64,000 nt of DNA, from positions 62,001 to 126,000 of the forward strand of contig JAFALK010000013.1 of assembly GCA_019234295.1 (NCBI GenBank), read 5' to 3'. This document shows positions 37,734 through 46,153 of the stretch, in pieces. The translations under genes were made by a program, and so were the position numbers. Under the pieces are notes generated by a model. That model saw only the letters and a list, made by a program, of their open reading frames with translations, did no database searches and had not been told where the DNA came from. How positions within the stretch are numbered: position 1 is the first letter of the stretch; each line of letters begins with the position of its first letter. This DNA comes from Roseateles sp. (GTDB taxonomy: Bacteria; Pseudomonadota; Gammaproteobacteria; Burkholderiales; Burkholderiaceae_C).

Positions 37734-37809
37734 TGGTGGGCCCTGAAGGATTCGAACCTTCGACCAACGGATTAAGAGTCCGCTGCTCTACCAACTGAGC
37801 TAAGGACCC
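37734..37809 (-). tRNA. tRNA-Lys (anticodon CTT), copy 2
   Basis: A 76-nt tRNA with encoded CCA. The acceptor stem pairs GGGTCCT with AGGGCCC (one G-T wobble), the D-arm is TAGCTCAGTTGGTAGAGC, the anticodon loop is CTCTTAA and the T-arm contains GGTTCGAATCC. It is identical to the copy at 37845-37920. It decodes AAG. Confidence 0.97.
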
Positions 37810-37844
37810 GAATTCTTGGCTTGCGAATTCGGTGCGGGATCGAG

Positions 37845-37920
37845 TGGTGGGCCCTGAAGGATTCGAACCTTCGACCAACGGATTAAGAGTCCGCTGCTCT
37901 ACCAACTGAGCTAAGGACCC
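37845..37920 (-). tRNA. tRNA-Lys (anticodon CTT), copy 1
   Basis: A 76-nt tRNA with encoded CCA, identical in sequence to its downstream neighbour. The anticodon CTT lies in loop CTCTTAA. The spacer to the next copy is 35 bp; both are transcribed leftward after the TTT gene. Confidence 0.97.
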
Positions 37921-37941
37921 ACTGCGATACCGATACAACTG

Positions 37942-38017
37942 TGGTGGGTTGTACAGGATTCGAACCTGTGACCAACGGATTAAAAGTCCGCTGCTCTACC
38001 GACTGAGCTAACAACCC
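37942..38017 (-). tRNA. tRNA-Lys (anticodon TTT)
   Basis: A 76-nt tRNA with encoded CCA. The acceptor stem pairs GGGTTGT with ACAACCC, the anticodon loop is CTTTTAA, and the T-arm contains GGTTCGAATCC. It is the first gene of the three-tRNA unit and reads AAA/AAG. It shares its anticodon-stem region with the CTT genes, pointing to an old duplication. Confidence 0.97.
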
Positions 38018-38081
38018 CAATTCTCTAAAGCGACCTCAAATGATCCCTAAAGATCAGAGCACTTCGCTCTTCAGCAGAGCC

Positions 38082-38867
38082 TCACATTATAGGAGGTGTT
38101 TGCCCTGCTTGGCAAGGATTCGCCAAAAATTCCTGGACAAGCCGCGCCGATGCCGCCATGCCGAAGGACGCCGTGACCATCACGCTGGAACCATAGCCGG
38201 CGCAGTTGAGCGTGCCATCGACCTCGCAGGCTTCACCCTCCTGCTGCGGGCGCGTGACCGACTCTTTGGAGAACACGCAGGCCACGCCCATCCGGCCGGA
38301 ACGTGGCGCCGCGTGGAACTTGCGCAGGCGCTGGCGCAGGCTCGCCAGCAGCGGGTCGTGCGTGGTCAGCGCCAGGTCCTCGACCTCGATGGCTTGCGGC
38401 AGGCGCTTGCCGCCGGCGGCGCCCACGCTGACGAAAGGCAGCTTGCCGTCGCGCGCCCACGCCGCGAGCCGCGCCTTGGCTCGGACCTGGTCGCAGGCAT
38501 CGATCAGGCCATCGATCTCGTGCCTCAGCAGGCCGGGCCAGTTGTCCTCGGAGACGAACTCCTCGACGAAGCGGACTTCGCATCCCGGATGGATGTCGGC
38601 AATGCGCTCGCGCAGCGCGTCGCCCTTGGATTGCCCGACCGTGCTTCCTAGCGCCTGCACCTGGCGGTTGATGTTCGACTCGGCCACCTGGTCAAAGTCG
38701 ATCAGCGTGAGCTGTGCCACGCCCGATCGAGCGAGCGCCTCGACAGCCCAGGAGCCCACGCCGCCGAGCCCCACCACGGCGAAGCGCGCGCCGCGCAATC
38801 GCTCATAGTCGGCATCGCCATAGAGGCGGCGCAGCCCGCCGAAGCGGCGCTCCAGGTCGGCATCCAT
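38082..38867 (-). CDS. tcdA: tRNA threonylcarbamoyladenosine dehydratase
   Basis: A 261-residue ThiF/MoeB-family (E1-like) ATPase that converts t6A37 of tRNAs to the cyclic ct6A form. Seen: N-terminal RRFGGLRRLYGDADYERLRGA, the adenylate-binding VVGLGGVGSWAVEALARSG, DFDQVAESNINRQVQA, DACDQVRAKARL and GTLNCAGYGSSVMVTASFGM. Its 3' end contains the promoter of the tRNA-Lys genes, whose products (tRNA-Lys) are among ANN-decoding t6A tRNAs; the placement may be coincidence. Its start shares a base with the stop of the transporter gene upstream. Confidence 0.94.
   Translation of the reverse strand: MDADLERRFGGLRRLYGDADYERLRGARFAVVGLGGVGSWAVEALARSGVAQLTLIDFDQVAESNINRQVQALGSTVGQSKGDALRERIADIHPGCEVRFVEEFVSEDNWPGLLRHEIDGLIDACDQVRAKARLAAWARDGKLPFVSVGAAGGKRLPQAIEVEDLALTTHDPLLASLRQRLRKFHAAPRSGRMGVACVFSKESVTRPQQEGEACEVDGTLNCAGYGSSVMVTASFGMAASARLVQEFLANPCQAGQTPPIM
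38086..38115 (-). promoter_or_regulatory. Sigma-70 promoter of the tRNA-Lys unit
   Basis: On the minus strand TTGCCA (38115-38110), an 18-bp spacer and a perfect TATAAT (38091-38086). Transcription would start near 38079, about 60 bp before the first tRNA. The promoter lies inside the last codons of tcdA, which is read in the same direction. Confidence 0.75.
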
Positions 38868-39973
38868 CACAGGCGCGAGAGTTGCCAGCGCAGACACGCC
38901 ACGGCTCCCGCGATGATGGAGCCCAGCGCGATGAAGCTGCCCAGGCTCAGCGTCGACACGCCCGAGAGGCCCTGCCCGATGGTGCAACCCAGGGCCACGA
39001 CGCCGCCCACGCCCATCAGCGCGGCACCGATCAGGTGCTGGGCCAGGTCTTCGGTCGTGCGGAAGGACTCCCAGCGGAAGGCGCGCGTGGCCAGGGCGTA
39101 GACGCCCGAGCCGCTCGCGATGCCGAAGACCGAGACGATGGCGATCGTCAGCACCTTGCTCTTGTCGCTGAAGAACATGAGCCAGTCCAGCACATAGGCG
39201 ACGGGCGAGACGAAGCTCAATGCCTCCATGCGCTCGTGCGAGGTCGAGCCCACAAAGACTTCCTCGAGCGTGTTCGGATCCTCAGCCACATGCCCCATCA
39301 CGCCGCTGACCCACCAGATGCCGACAATCACGAGTCCGGTGACGAGCCCACCGAGCAGCGCGTCGGCGCTGCGGCCTTCAGCGCGCATCAGGGCCCAGGC
39401 GACCAGTACGAGGCCGAGCACGCCACCGATCCACAAGGCCAGTTGAGCCTTGGCCACGCCCGTCGATGCCGCCAGCAACGAGGGCAGGTCCTGGCCGGTG
39501 GACAGTTGCACTGAGACCGCATCGACCGTGTTCACGCGCAGCACGGCGGTAATGCCCTTGAGCGTGGCGAAGGCCGACAGTCCCATCACGAGGAAGACGA
39601 CGAGCGACTTGAGGTTGCCCGCACCCATGCGCACGAGCGTCTTGCTCCCGCAGCCCGAGGCCATGACCATGCCGAAGCCAAACATCAGCCCGCCGACGAT
39701 GTTGGAGAGCCAAAGCAGGCGCGGCGCCGCGTAGATGGTCTTGCCGGCGTCGATCCAGCCCAGGCCCACCATGGCGTTGAAGCCCAGCATGGCCACGCCG
39801 ATCGCCAGCACCCACATGCGCATGCGCGCCCAGGAACCCATATTGACCACGTCGGCCACCGCGCCCATGGTGCAGAAATGCGTTCGCTGGGCGATGGCGC
39901 CCATGAGGAAGGAAAGGCCAAAGGCCGCCCACAGCACATGGTGGCCGAGCGCGACCGTGTCGATGTCTTGCAT
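38867..39973 (-). CDS. YeeE/YedE family sulfur-compound transporter
   Basis: A 368-residue inner-membrane protein with about nine to ten hydrophobic helices. The conserved cysteines that guide sulfur compounds in the thiosulfate transporter TsuA (YeeE) are present: THFCTMGA, MASGCGSKTLVR and ALGCTIGQGLSG. Uptake of thiosulfate or a related sulfur compound is therefore likely. The start at 39973 (MQDIDTVALG) is preferred over an upstream in-frame start that runs into the terminator behind cpoB. It precedes tcdA with a TGATG junction. Confidence 0.88.
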   Translation of the reverse strand: MQDIDTVALGHHVLWAAFGLSFLMGAIAQRTHFCTMGAVADVVNMGSWARMRMWVLAIGVAMLGFNAMVGLGWIDAGKTIYAAPRLLWLSNIVGGLMFGFGMVMASGCGSKTLVRMGAGNLKSLVVFLVMGLSAFATLKGITAVLRVNTVDAVSVQLSTGQDLPSLLAASTGVAKAQLALWIGGVLGLVLVAWALMRAEGRSADALLGGLVTGLVIVGIWWVSGVMGHVAEDPNTLEEVFVGSTSHERMEALSFVSPVAYVLDWLMFFSDKSKVLTIAIVSVFGIASGSGVYALATRAFRWESFRTTEDLAQHLIGAALMGVGGVVALGCTIGQGLSGVSTLSLGSFIALGSIIAGAVACLRWQLSRL

Positions 39974-39992
39974 GGAGCGAATTTTATGGGCG

Positions 39993-40022
39993 CCAAGAAG
40001 AAGGCCTCCAAGATGGAGGCCT
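39993..40022 (-). terminator. Terminator at the end of the rng-tolB-pal-cpoB run
   Basis: A perfect 9-bp stem (AGGCCTCCA/TGGAGGCCT, loop TCT on the minus strand) at 40002-40022 begins 8 bp after the cpoB stop and is followed by TCTTCTTGG. The U-tract is modest, so termination may be partial. Confidence 0.65.
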
Positions 40023-40029
40023 CTTTGCA

Positions 40030-40803
40030 TCAACGCAGTGCTTGTGATCGTTCCTTGGCCGCCGCCGCGGCTTCGGTGCCAGGGTAGGTCTTGATCAGCT
40101 CCTGCAGGGTCTTCTTGGCGCCCTTGTTGTCTTTGAGCTCGATCTGGCAGTTGGCCACGGCAAGCAACGCATCGGGCGTGCGCGGATGATCGGGCCGGGA
40201 CGAAGCAAACGCCTTGAAGCTGGCGATCGCGTCCTTGTACTGCCGGTTGCCGTACTGGGCGTTGCCGATCCAGAACGCCACCGAGTCTGCATAGCCGCTG
40301 GCCGGGAAACGGCGCGCGAAGCTCTGCAGCGTGTCGGCCGCCTGGCCAAAATCGCCGCGACGCACCATGCCCATGGCCGCCTCGTACTGGCGCTTTTCCT
40401 CGGGGTCCACCTGGAACTGCTTGCCATCGAGGCTGACCGTCTGCGGCTCCAGCGGCTTGAGCCGCGAGTTCAGCGAATCGGTCTGATCCGCCACCTTGCG
40501 CTGCGTCTGGGCAAGGTCGTAGGCCAGTTGCTCGTTGACGCCGCGCAGTCGCGCGACCTCGGCGCGCAGGACCTCGATCTGGTTATTCAGATCGAGGATC
40601 GAGCGCTTGAGCGGATCGACCGATTCGGCCAGCTGCTGGTACTGCTGCTGCTGCTGCGTACGCGCGTCTTCCAGTGCCGTGATCTTGGCGCGCAGCTCCA
40701 GGATGGCGCGGCGAGCCTCGTCATCCTCGAAAAGCGCGGCTCGCGCGGGCAGGCTGAACAGCCCGGCCAGGCACAAGGTCAGGCAGGCGACGCGAACGCG
40801 CAT
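40030..40803 (-). CDS. cpoB: Cell division coordinator CpoB (YbgF)
   Basis: A 257-residue periplasmic protein of the Tol-Pal system that coordinates outer-membrane constriction with peptidoglycan synthesis. A signal peptide (cleavage about 22, after ARA) precedes a coiled-coil trimerisation region (about 25-115; the Gln run QQQQQY lies in it) and a C-terminal TPR domain (about 135-257: YEAAMGMVRRGDFGQAADTL, YADSVAFWIGNAQYGNRQYKDAI, PDALLAVANCQIELKDNKGAKKTL). The ATG at 40803 overlaps the pal stop (TGATG); a GTG at 40806 is also possible. Confidence 0.94.
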   Translation of the reverse strand: MRVRVACLTLCLAGLFSLPARAALFEDDEARRAILELRAKITALEDARTQQQQQYQQLAESVDPLKRSILDLNNQIEVLRAEVARLRGVNEQLAYDLAQTQRKVADQTDSLNSRLKPLEPQTVSLDGKQFQVDPEEKRQYEAAMGMVRRGDFGQAADTLQSFARRFPASGYADSVAFWIGNAQYGNRQYKDAIASFKAFASSRPDHPRTPDALLAVANCQIELKDNKGAKKTLQELIKTYPGTEAAAAAKERSQALR

Positions 40804-41333
40804 CACTTGTCCTTCAGCTCGACGCGGCGGTTCTTGGACCAGGCGGCTTCGTCGTGGCCTTCAGCAGCCGGACGCTCCTTGCCGAAGCTCACGGGCTCGA
40901 CCTGGCCGGCTTGCACGCCCAGCGCTTCGAGCGACTTGGCCACGGCTTCCGAACGCTTCTGGCCCAGGGCAAGGTTGTACTCGCTGCCGCCGCGCTCGTC
41001 GGTGTTGCCTTCCAGACGCAGGGCCACCTTGCGGTCGTTGTTCATGCGCTTGGCATGGGCGTCGAGCAGGGGGGCGTAGCTGTCCTTGACGACGTAGCTG
41101 TCGAAGTCGAAGTACACGACGCGCTTGTCGGACACGGCCTTGGTCAGCTCAGCGCCAAGGTCCACGGTCGCGACCTTGGACTCAGGGGCCGGGGCCGGGG
41201 TGGCGGGCGGCGGGGTGGTCTGGACCGGTTGGGCGGTCTCGACGGGTGCGGGCTTGTCGAGGTCAACCTTGGAGGCGCAGCCGGCCATGGCGGCCAGAGC
41301 CAGCACGGAGAGGGCGTAGCGGGTCGTCTTCAT
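40803..41333 (-). CDS. pal: Peptidoglycan-associated lipoprotein Pal
   Basis: A 176-residue outer-membrane lipoprotein. The lipobox is AMAGCAS (Cys about 19), followed by a Pro/Thr/Ala-rich linker and an OmpA-like domain (about 70-176) with YFDFDSYVVKD, the peptidoglycan-binding GNTDERGGSEYNLALGQKR and the C-terminal KNRRVEL. It forms part of rng-tolB-pal-cpoB. The 198 bp between tolB and pal hold no gene and no obvious terminator. Confidence 0.97.
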   Translation of the reverse strand: MKTTRYALSVLALAAMAGCASKVDLDKPAPVETAQPVQTTPPPATPAPAPESKVATVDLGAELTKAVSDKRVVYFDFDSYVVKDSYAPLLDAHAKRMNNDRKVALRLEGNTDERGGSEYNLALGQKRSEAVAKSLEALGVQAGQVEPVSFGKERPAAEGHDEAAWSKNRRVELKDK

Positions 41334-41531
41334 TGCGAATATTCCTGTGGTTTCGAGGGTCGTGTGCCCGGTGCCCCGGGCTGGTTCTCAGTCTTCTGAA
41401 TTCGGCGTTAGCGCTATCAGGAGCCCGATGTGCACCTGTCATTGTCCAACAAGTACAGCCGGGGCCTTCTTAAGCCTTGCTGAAACAAGTGAGACGCACT
41501 GCAACTATTTCTCATAGGCGCCCGCGCAAGC

Positions 41532-42824
41532 TCAGCGGCCGAAGGGTCCCCAGGTGGGCTCGCGCACATCCGCCGCGGAAGCCAGGCGCGCCTTCACGCG
41601 GCCGTCCAGCGTGGTAGTCATGAGCACGTCCTTGCCGCCCACGCGGGTGGCGTAGACGATCAAGCGGCCGTTGGGTGCAAAGCTCGGCCGCTCGTCGTTC
41701 GAGGTGTCGGTGATCTTCTGAACGGCACCGCTGGCCAGGTCCATCACGCACAGGCGGAAAGTGCCCCCGCCCTCCCGGGTGATGTAGGCCAGGCTGCGGC
41801 CGTCCGGGCTGATGGAAGGGCTGATGTTGTAGCCCCCCGAGAAGGTCACGCGGTCGGCGTTGCCGCCGGCCGCGGCCATGCGGTAGATCTGCGGGCCGCC
41901 CCCTCGGTCGCTCACGAAGAAGAGGCTGAGGCCGTCGGGCGAGAAGACCGGCTCGGTGTCGATCGCCAGGCTTTGCGTGATGCGGCGCACATTGCTGCCG
42001 TCGCGATTGATCAGGAAGAGCTGCGAGCCGCCAGCCCGCGAGAGCGTGACCGCCAACTGCGAGCCATCGGGCGAAAACGCCGGCGCGCTGTTGGAGCCAC
42101 GGAAGTCGGCCACCTTGCGGCGCTTGCCGCTGTTGACCTCTTGCACCCAGACCACTGCCTTGTTCGACTCGAAGGACACATAGGCCAGCTCGCGACCGTC
42201 AGGCGACCACGAGGGCGAGATGATGGGCATGGGGCTGGCCAGCGCGATCTGGCCGCCTTCGCCGTCCGCGTCCGTGACGCGCAGTGTGTAGCGGCCGCCG
42301 GTCTTGCTCACATAGGCCATGCGTGTGGCGAAGACGCCGCGCTCGCCCGTGAGCTTTTGGTAGATGGAGTCGGCCACGCGATGAGCCGCGAGCCGCAGGT
42401 CATCCGGAACCACGGCCTGGGCTTCACCGCCGAGGTCTGCACCCTTGACCACGTCGAAGAGCTTGTATCGGACATCAAAGCGGCCGTCGGCCAGCTTGGC
42501 TGCCGAACCGGCGGCCAGGGCGTCGGTGCCCTTGCTGCGCCACTCCCCGTAGTTGATGGCACTGGCCTCGTAGAGCTGGGCCCCGCCCGCGTCCTTGATC
42601 ATGAACTGGCCGCTGCGCTCGAGGTCGGCGCGGATGATCGAAGCCAGCGGCTGGCCGGATCGGCCTTCGTCACGGAAGTCGGGAATCGCGATGGGCAGCT
42701 GGCTGCCCCCAACACCGGTGATCTCGACGCGGAACTGGGCGACGGCCGGCACGCAGGCCAGGACCGCGATCACGCCGGCCAGGAGCTTGCGGCGTGAAGC
42801 AATGGATGCATTGGTTTCGGACAT
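41532..42824 (-). CDS. tolB: Tol-Pal system translocation protein TolB
   Basis: A 430-residue periplasmic protein: signal peptide (cleavage after AVA, about 29), N-terminal domain (FRVEITGVG, then FVIKDAGG-like FMIKDAGGAQLYEA), and a C-terminal six-bladed beta-propeller shown by repeated blades of the SPDGRELAY type (YVSKTGG, SPSWSPDGRELAYVSFE, PAFSPDGSQLAVTLS, EPVFSPDGLSLFFVSDRGG, SPSISPDGRSLAYI, RPSFAPNGRLIVYA). It binds Pal. The start lies 17 bp beyond the rng stop. tolQ, tolR and tolA are not in the window. Confidence 0.97.
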   Translation of the reverse strand: MSETNASIASRRKLLAGVIAVLACVPAVAQFRVEITGVGGSQLPIAIPDFRDEGRSGQPLASIIRADLERSGQFMIKDAGGAQLYEASAINYGEWRSKGTDALAAGSAAKLADGRFDVRYKLFDVVKGADLGGEAQAVVPDDLRLAAHRVADSIYQKLTGERGVFATRMAYVSKTGGRYTLRVTDADGEGGQIALASPMPIISPSWSPDGRELAYVSFESNKAVVWVQEVNSGKRRKVADFRGSNSAPAFSPDGSQLAVTLSRAGGSQLFLINRDGSNVRRITQSLAIDTEPVFSPDGLSLFFVSDRGGGPQIYRMAAAGGNADRVTFSGGYNISPSISPDGRSLAYITREGGGTFRLCVMDLASGAVQKITDTSNDERPSFAPNGRLIVYATRVGGKDVLMTTTLDGRVKARLASAADVREPTWGPFGR

Positions 42825-42841
42825 GGCGCCGGATTTTGCCT

Positions 42842-44320
42842 TCAGAGCAGGACGATGTCGTAATGCTCGGTCTGATTGGAGGGTTCGGCCGTCAGCGAGA
42901 TCGGCTTGCCGATGAAGTCCGAGAGGCCCGCCAGATGGGCACTCTCCTCATCGAGCAGCATCTCGACCACATTGGCAGCAGCAACGACGCGGAACTCCCT
43001 CGGGGAGAACTGACGTGCTTCTCGCAGAATTTCTCGCATGATGTCGTAACAGACGGTTCGTGCGGTCTTGATCTGGCCGCGGGCATCGCAGGTCGGGCAA
43101 GGCTCGCAGAGCATGCGGGCCAGCGATTCGCGCGTGCGCTTGCGGGTCATCTCCACCAGGCCCAGCTGGGTGAAGCCGCCCAAGGTGACCTTGGTGCGGT
43201 CCTTGGCCAGCTGCTTGCGGAACTCGGCGAGCACGGCCGTGCGGTGCTCCTCGCGCGTCATGTCGATGAAGTCCACGATGATGATGCCGCCGAGGTTGCG
43301 CAGCCGCAGCTGGCGCGCGATGGCGCCGGCCGCCTCGAGATTGGTCTTGAAGATCGTGTCGTCGAAGTTGCGGGCGCCGACGAAGCCGCCGGTGTTGACG
43401 TCGATGGTCGTCATCGCCTCGGTCTGGTCGACGATCAGGTAGCCGCCGCTCTTGAGGTCCACGCGGCGCGAGAGCGCGCGGTCCACCTCGGCGTCCACGT
43501 TGCACAGGTCGAAGATCGGCCGTTCGCCACGGTAATGCTCGAGCTTGGCCACGGCCGCAGGCATGAACGACTCGCCAAAGGCATGCAGCACCTCGTGCTG
43601 CATCTTGGAGTCGATGCGGATCGTGCCGGTGCGCTCGGTGGTGAGGTCTCGCAGCACGCGCTCGACCAGGCTCAGGTCCTGGTGCAGCAGGCTGCCCGCC
43701 GCGGCGCGGTGCGCGCGCTCGCGGATCGTGGTCCAGGTCTTGCGCAGGTAGGCGATGTCAGCGGCCAGTTCCTCATCGGAAGCGTCTTCCGCGTTGGTCC
43801 GCAGGATGAAGCCACCTCCGCCGCCCTCCTCCGGCGTGCTCACCAGGGCCACCATGCGGGCGCGCAGCGCTTCGCGGGTCTCGTGTGAGCCGATCTTTTG
43901 CGAGATGCCGATGTGATCGTCCTGCGGCAGGAAGACCAGCATGCGACCCGCGATGGAAATCTGAGAGGAGAGCCTCGCGCCCTTGGTGCCAATCGGGTCC
44001 TTGATGACCTGCACGGTCAGCGTCTGCCCCTCGAATACGAGCTTCTCGATCGGCACGGGCACATGGCCCTCGGCATGGTTGCGCGGCAGGCTGCCGTTGA
44101 CGTGCAGGTCCGCCACATGCAGGAAGGCCGCGCGTTCCAGCCCGATGTCAATGAAGGCCGACTGCATGCCCGGCAGCACCCGCGCCACGCGGCCCAAGTA
44201 GACGTTGCCCACCAAGCCCCGCTCGAGCGTGCGCTCGATATGAAGTTCCTGGACCACGCTGTTCTCGACGATGGCCACCCGCGTCTCCTGCGGGGACCAG
44301 TTGATCAGGATGTCTTCCAT
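42842..44320 (-). CDS. rng: Ribonuclease G
   Basis: A 492-residue endonuclease (E. coli Rng 489) that trims the 16S rRNA 5' end and cuts mRNAs. The order is: N-terminal MEDILINWSPQETRVAIVENS, S1 RNA-binding domain (about 38-125; GNVYLGRVARVLPGMQSAFIDIG), RNase H-like and 5'-sensor regions, DNase I-like catalytic part with DVNTGGFVG and VDFIDM (metal-binding Asp), and the zinc-link cysteines in CEPCPTC. The short C-terminus distinguishes it from RNase E. The start at 44320 matches the family N-terminus. Confidence 0.96.
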   Translation of the reverse strand: MEDILINWSPQETRVAIVENSVVQELHIERTLERGLVGNVYLGRVARVLPGMQSAFIDIGLERAAFLHVADLHVNGSLPRNHAEGHVPVPIEKLVFEGQTLTVQVIKDPIGTKGARLSSQISIAGRMLVFLPQDDHIGISQKIGSHETREALRARMVALVSTPEEGGGGGFILRTNAEDASDEELAADIAYLRKTWTTIRERAHRAAAGSLLHQDLSLVERVLRDLTTERTGTIRIDSKMQHEVLHAFGESFMPAAVAKLEHYRGERPIFDLCNVDAEVDRALSRRVDLKSGGYLIVDQTEAMTTIDVNTGGFVGARNFDDTIFKTNLEAAGAIARQLRLRNLGGIIIVDFIDMTREEHRTAVLAEFRKQLAKDRTKVTLGGFTQLGLVEMTRKRTRESLARMLCEPCPTCDARGQIKTARTVCYDIMREILREARQFSPREFRVVAAANVVEMLLDEESAHLAGLSDFIGKPISLTAEPSNQTEHYDIVLL

Positions 44321-44385
44321 CGCGGCAAATTCTTTTTGAGTACTCTCGCATGGCTCTCGGGGCACGGGCCATGCGGCAGGACTCC

Positions 44386-44979
44386 TCAGATCGGCACGCC
44401 GAACTGCTTCAGCAATTGCGCCGTCTCGAACAAGGGCAGGCCCATGATGCCTGAATAACTGCCCGAGATGCTGCGGATCCAGGTTGCAGCCTGGCTTTGT
44501 ATCGCATACGCGCCCGCCTTGCCGAAGGGCTCGCCGCTGTCCACATATCGGCGCAGCCGCTCGGAGTCCACGTCGGCGAACTCGACCTCGGAGACATTGA
44601 GGGCTGCAGCGCGCCGCGCGCCGCGCCCCACGGCCACAGCCGTCAGCACGCGGTGGCGGCGGCCCGCCAGCTGCTCGAGCATGCGTAGGGCATCCGCGGC
44701 GTCCGTGGGCTTGCCTAGGATCTGCATACCCAGCGCCACAGTGGTGTCCGAGCACAGCACGGGCGCCTCGGGCAGGCCGCGCGCGGCGAGCCGCTTGAGC
44801 GCGGCGTCCAGCTTGGCCTCGGTCACACGCACGCAATAGGCGTCGGGTGACTCACCCTCGATCACGACCTCCAGTGCCTCGGCGTCTTCCTCGGCTCCTG
44901 GCAGCAGCAGTTCATATTGCACGCCGATTTGCTCCAGCAGTTGCCGACGGCGCGGGCTCTGGGACGCGAGATAGATCAT
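44386..44979 (-). CDS. Maf-like nucleotide pyrophosphatase
   Basis: A 197-residue house-cleaning NTP pyrophosphatase. Signature parts are [16 protein letters not shown] near the N-terminus, [26 protein letters not shown] and [16 protein letters not shown]. Maf proteins hydrolyse dTTP/UTP or modified pyrimidine triphosphates; the subgroup is not assigned. It sits between rlmH (4-bp overlap) and rng in the order usual for Betaproteobacteria. Confidence 0.94.
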   Translation of the reverse strand: MIYLASQSPRRRQLLEQIGVQYELLLPGAEEDAEALEVVIEGESPDAYCVRVTEAKLDAALKRLAARGLPEAPVLCSDTTVALGMQILGKPTDAADALRMLEQLAGRRHRVLTAVAVGRGARRAAALNVSEVEFADVDSERLRRYVDSGEPFGKAGAYAIQSQAATWIRSISGSYSGIMGLPLFETAQLLKQFGVPI

Positions 44980-45446
44980 TCGCGGTGATACGGGTGGTTG
45001 ACCATGACAGTCCAGGCGCGATAGAGCCCCTCGGCCAGCAACACGCGCGCAAACGCATGCGGCAGCGTCAGATCCGACAGGCGCAGCGTCTCGTCGGCCG
45101 TTGCCTTGAGTGCGGGTGCGAGGCCATCGGGCCCGCCGATGATCAGCACCGCATCGCGGCCCTCGCCCATCCAGAGCTCGAGGCGCTCGGCCAACTGCAT
45201 CGTCGTGCGGCGTTCGCCGCGCTCGTCGAGGATGATGCGGCGCGCACCCTTGGGAATGACTGCCTCGATGCGCTGGGCCTCGGCCGCCATCATCTGCTCG
45301 GCCGTCTTGCCGCTCGTACGAGGCTCAGCCTTGATGGCCTTGAGCTCGAGCCGGAGTTCGGGCGGGAAGCGCTTGGCGAAGTCTTCGTACGCCGCGTCGG
45401 CCCAGGCCGGTTGGCGCTGGCCGACGGCTGCGAGGACCAGGCGCAT
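44976..45446 (-). CDS. rlmH: 23S rRNA pseudouridine1915 N3-methyltransferase RlmH
   Basis: A 156-residue SPOUT methyltransferase (E. coli 155) that modifies helix 69 of 23S rRNA on 70S ribosomes. The trefoil-knot SAM pocket is visible in [11 protein letters not shown] and [23 protein letters not shown], ending with HPYHRE. The start shares bases with the rsfS stop (TGATG), and its stop overlaps the maf-like gene start. Confidence 0.97.
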   Translation of the reverse strand: MRLVLAAVGQRQPAWADAAYEDFAKRFPPELRLELKAIKAEPRTSGKTAEQMMAAEAQRIEAVIPKGARRIILDERGERRTTMQLAERLELWMGEGRDAVLIIGGPDGLAPALKATADETLRLSDLTLPHAFARVLLAEGLYRAWTVMVNHPYHRE

Positions 45447-46147
45447 CAGGCCTTCTTGCTCGAAGTCTTGCTCGAAGTCTTGCTGGCTGTCTTCTTGGCG
45501 GCAGGCTTCTTGACTGCAGCCTTGCTGGCAGGCGCGACCTTGGCGGCAGGCTTCTTGGCCGCAGCCGCCTTCTTGGTCGGTGCGCCCACCTTGAGCGTCT
45601 TCACCGGTGCTGCAGCCTTTTTCACGCCGGTCGTCTTGGTCACGCCCTTCTTGGCGGGGGCGGCCTTCTTCGCGACAGGTTTGACGGCCGGGGCCCGCTT
45701 GGCTGGAGCGACCCTTTTCGCGGGGGCCGCCTTCTTCGTCGGTGCCTTCTTGGCAGCGGGCTTGGAGGCATCTTCCGAGGCCTTGACGAGCTTGGTCTCC
45801 GTCTCGGCCGGCTTGAGCTTGATCTGCTTGCCGCCCCAGATCTCCTCGAGGTGGTAGTAGTCGCGGATGGCCGGCTGCATGATGTGGACCACGGCGGCGC
45901 CGCAGTCGACGATGATCCATTCGCCGTTGTCCTCGCCCTCGCAACGCATGACCTGCATGCCGCGGCCTTTGACCGTCTCGCGCACACTGGACGCCAAGGC
46001 CTTGGTTTGGCGATTGCTGGTGCCCGAGGCGATGATCACGCGCTCGAAGAGCGGCGACAGGTGCTCGGTGTTGAAGACCATGAGATTTTGTGCCTTCACG
46101 TCTTCGAGACCGTCGACGATGGCGCGCTGCAATTTGCGGATGTCCAT
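45446..46147 (-). CDS. rsfS: Ribosomal silencing factor RsfS with a histone-like Lys/Ala tail
   Basis: A 233-residue protein. Residues 1 to about 112 are a normal RsfS ([56 protein letters not shown]), which binds uL14 and blocks subunit joining in starvation. About 115 further residues form a Lys/Ala/Pro-rich tail with repeated AAKK, PAKR and KKPAAK motifs like histone H1 or AlgP, ending [12 protein letters not shown]. Usual RsfS ends near 105-130. The tail is in frame, keeps strong codon bias and abuts rlmH by TGATG, so it is genuine. It should bind nucleic acid, perhaps rRNA. Confidence 0.95.
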   Translation of the reverse strand: MDIRKLQRAIVDGLEDVKAQNLMVFNTEHLSPLFERVIIASGTSNRQTKALASSVRETVKGRGMQVMRCEGEDNGEWIIVDCGAAVVHIMQPAIRDYYHLEEIWGGKQIKLKPAETETKLVKASEDASKPAAKKAPTKKAAPAKRVAPAKRAPAVKPVAKKAAPAKKGVTKTTGVKKAAAPVKTLKVGAPTKKAAAAKKPAAKVAPASKAAVKKPAAKKTASKTSSKTSSKKA

Positions 46148-46153
46148 GCTTGC

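Noticed and set aside
37417..37938. A 173-residue minus-strand ORF reading through two tRNA genes
   Set aside because: Its repeated LAQLVEQRTLNPLVEGSN peptide is the well-known translation artefact of a tRNA-Lys gene.
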